6,497 bases of DNA from CAG-791 sp000431495 (lineage in GTDB: Bacteria; Bacillota; Clostridia; Lachnospirales; Lachnospiraceae): assembly GCA_052117605.1 (NCBI GenBank), contig JBQKIT010000036.1, one strand, 5' to 3'. Both the position numbers and the translations under genes were made by a program. Positions within the stretch are counted from its first letter, which is position 1. The number at the start of each line of letters is the position of its first letter. Below are positions 5,601 to 6,497 of the stretch, piece after piece. The notes beneath the pieces are model-generated. The model saw nothing but the letters and a program-made list of their open reading frames with translations. It was not told the DNA's origin and made no database searches.

Positions 5601-5656
5601 CCTTAGGAGTGTACCACTATTTTGCAAATAAGAAAAGTTCTGCGCGGCGAAGCTGT

Positions 5657-5986
5657 CTAATTCTTGATGAATTTTCTGTCTGTCTCCGGAATGCCATCAT
5701 CGGAAACATAGCGTTCCACCCTCATGTGAAGATCATATTTTTCCCTTAATTTCATAATGGTATTCATCATAGAAGATGCATGATGGAGATCAATCGCTTT
5801 CTGGTTTTCCCAGCTGTCGATCAGCAGTACCGTTTCATCCTCTTCTAACGGCAAAAAATATTTATAGCATAGGTTCCCCTCTTCTCTCCTGATCGCGTCC
5901 ACCGTTCCGCTTTCCGTCATTTCCTTTGCAAATTGTTTCGCGGCGTCCCCAGTTCCTTTGTAATAGATATGGATTGTTATCGCCAT
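5657..5986 (-). CDS. Antibiotic biosynthesis monooxygenase (ABM) domain protein, putative quinol monooxygenase
   Basis: A 109-aa cytoplasmic protein of the ABM/dimeric alpha-beta barrel superfamily, usually cofactor-free homodimers that oxidise quinols or act on reactive small molecules. The single ABM domain fills the protein: strand AITIHIYYKG (2-11), helix to about 33, EEGNLCYKYF (35-44), strand ETVLLIDSWEN (51-61) with the conserved Trp, then LHHASSMM (67-74) and strand LHMRVERY (86-93). The length is normal for the family. The substrate cannot be read from the sequence. I choose the ATG at 5986 because GAGGAG (5995-6000) is 8 nt upstream; the ATG two codons earlier (5992) is only 2 nt from it. 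It sits 51 nt after the fragment at 6038, same strand, so a shared transcript is possible. No good terminator follows. Confidence 0.85.
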   Translation of the reverse strand: MAITIHIYYKGTGDAAKQFAKEMTESGTVDAIRREEGNLCYKYFLPLEEDETVLLIDSWENQKAIDLHHASSMMNTIMKLREKYDLHMRVERYVSDDGIPETDRKFIKN

Positions 5987-6037
5987 TGTCATTTCTCCTC
6001 ATGCTGCGTCTGAACAGTCCTTAGAATGAATTCTGCA

Positions 6038-6361
6038 TCACTTCGCTTTCGGCGTTATGTTGTACCAGGTTTTCCCTTCGTCTCTGGTTTCATAGACCGC
6101 CGTGGGACTCACATAAATGAAGCTGTTAATCGAATAATCCTTTCCATACGTGTAGTAGGCGAATCCGTCGGCCGTATCTGTGCCCCTTTTATTATTCTGA
6201 ACATTATAAAACGGACTCTTTTCATAGGTCGATGGCTGCAGGGTCCAGTGCGCAAGTGCTTCTTTAAATGGTGTTGCTCCCGCATAGTAGATTCGAACCT
6301 TAACCTCTTTCGAGCCAATTCGGAAGGTCTGATTTGAGAAATAGGCTGCCTTCGTATCCAT
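6038..6361 (-). CDS. Unrecognised protein, probably an N-terminally truncated fragment
   Basis: The frame reads as real protein to its stop at 6038: about 107 residues from the ATG at 6361, with KEVKVRIYYAG, YAYYTYGKDY-like aromatic strands and a C-terminal RDEGKTWYNI that resembles an Asp-box (D-x-G-x-T-W) turn. The same frame stays open up to a TAG at 6482-6484, but the part above about 6395 is GC-rich repeat and probably not original coding. No SD precedes the ATG. I therefore think this is the C-terminal end of a larger, perhaps secreted or surface, beta-rich protein cut by the repeat. No family recognised. It precedes the ABM gene on the same strand. Confidence 0.45.
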   Translation of the reverse strand: MDTKAAYFSNQTFRIGSKEVKVRIYYAGATPFKEALAHWTLQPSTYEKSPFYNVQNNKRGTDTADGFAYYTYGKDYSINSFIYVSPTAVYETRDEGKTWYNITPKAK

Positions 6362-6403
6362 ATTTCCCGTACTTTGCAGGGTATTGTGCAAATAGCGAAG
6401 CCT

Positions 6404-6452
6404 AACGGCCCCTTTTGCGGAGCTGAACGGCCGCAATGCGGAGCGAGCGGCC
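6404..6452. repeat. Short GC-rich tandem repeat (about 21-22 bp unit)
   Basis: AACGGCC-n-TGCGGAGC occurs at 6404-6423 and again at 6426-6444, followed by a partial CGGCC at 6448-6452. The second part also forms a GGCCGC/GCGGCC hairpin (6429-6434 with 6447-6452). GC content is far above the neighbours. This looks like an intergenic repeat element, not coding sequence. Confidence 0.55.
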
Positions 6453-6497
6453 AGCCCTTTCCCACCTGATGCTCTGAACTTCTACCCTCATAATGGA

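Noticed and set aside
1..6497. CRISPR array, tRNA or rRNA genes
   Set aside because: No regularly spaced repeats, cloverleaf or conserved rRNA segments are visible. The repeated sequence is a single long duplication and short local repeats.

Overview
The window looks like the chromosome of a low-to-mid GC Bacillota (Firmicutes) anaerobe. The evidence is strong AAGGAGG-type ribosome binding sites, sigma-A-like promoters (TTGCAT-17-TATAAC), U-tailed intrinsic terminators, and gene families (Rpn/PD-(D/E)XK nuclease, AAA/DUF4143 ATPase) that are typically multicopy in gut and oral Clostridia and Erysipelotrichia. The sequence alone does not give a genus.

Layout. Positions 1-108 (minus strand) are the 5' end of a group II intron that enters from the left edge. 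It is inserted just past the U-tract of the terminator serving the first small heat-shock gene. An Hsp20/alpha-crystallin gene (233-799, minus) follows, with its promoter, long leader and terminator. After a gene-poor stretch comes a full-length Rpn-family nuclease gene on the plus strand (1430-2353). Next is a broken AAA ATPase/DUF4143 gene (2391-3512, plus) with an A-tract frameshift, no evident start, and an internal deletion. At 3633 the Hsp20 block repeats almost exactly: hsp20 copy 2 (3749-4315) encodes the same protein except for two residues, and its terminator has no intron. Beyond it lies only a collapsed remnant of a second rpn gene (4577-4753). The window therefore holds one complete and one decayed copy of an hsp20-rpn unit.

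Right part, all minus strand. There is a C-terminal fragment of an unknown protein (4738-4893), a four-helix membrane protein of DUF2798 type (4981-5496) with its own terminator and a leader hairpin that buries its ribosome binding site, an ABM-fold monooxygenase (5657-5986), and the C-terminal part of an unrecognised protein (6038-6361). The fragment at 6038-6361 adjoins a GC-rich short tandem repeat at the right edge.

How the parts relate. The Hsp20 genes would make cytoplasmic holdase chaperones. The Rpn gene is a DNA-degrading nuclease of the recombination-promoting/antiphage type and carries a well-placed internal start that could yield a small C-terminal protein, as known for E. coli Rpn genes. 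No pathway visibly joins these genes. The left two thirds look like an accessory region shaped by duplication, slippage deletion and intron insertion. The most interesting points are the possible internal Rpn start, the SD-sequestering leader hairpin of the DUF2798 gene, the uneven divergence of the duplicated unit, and the filled and empty intron sites side by side.
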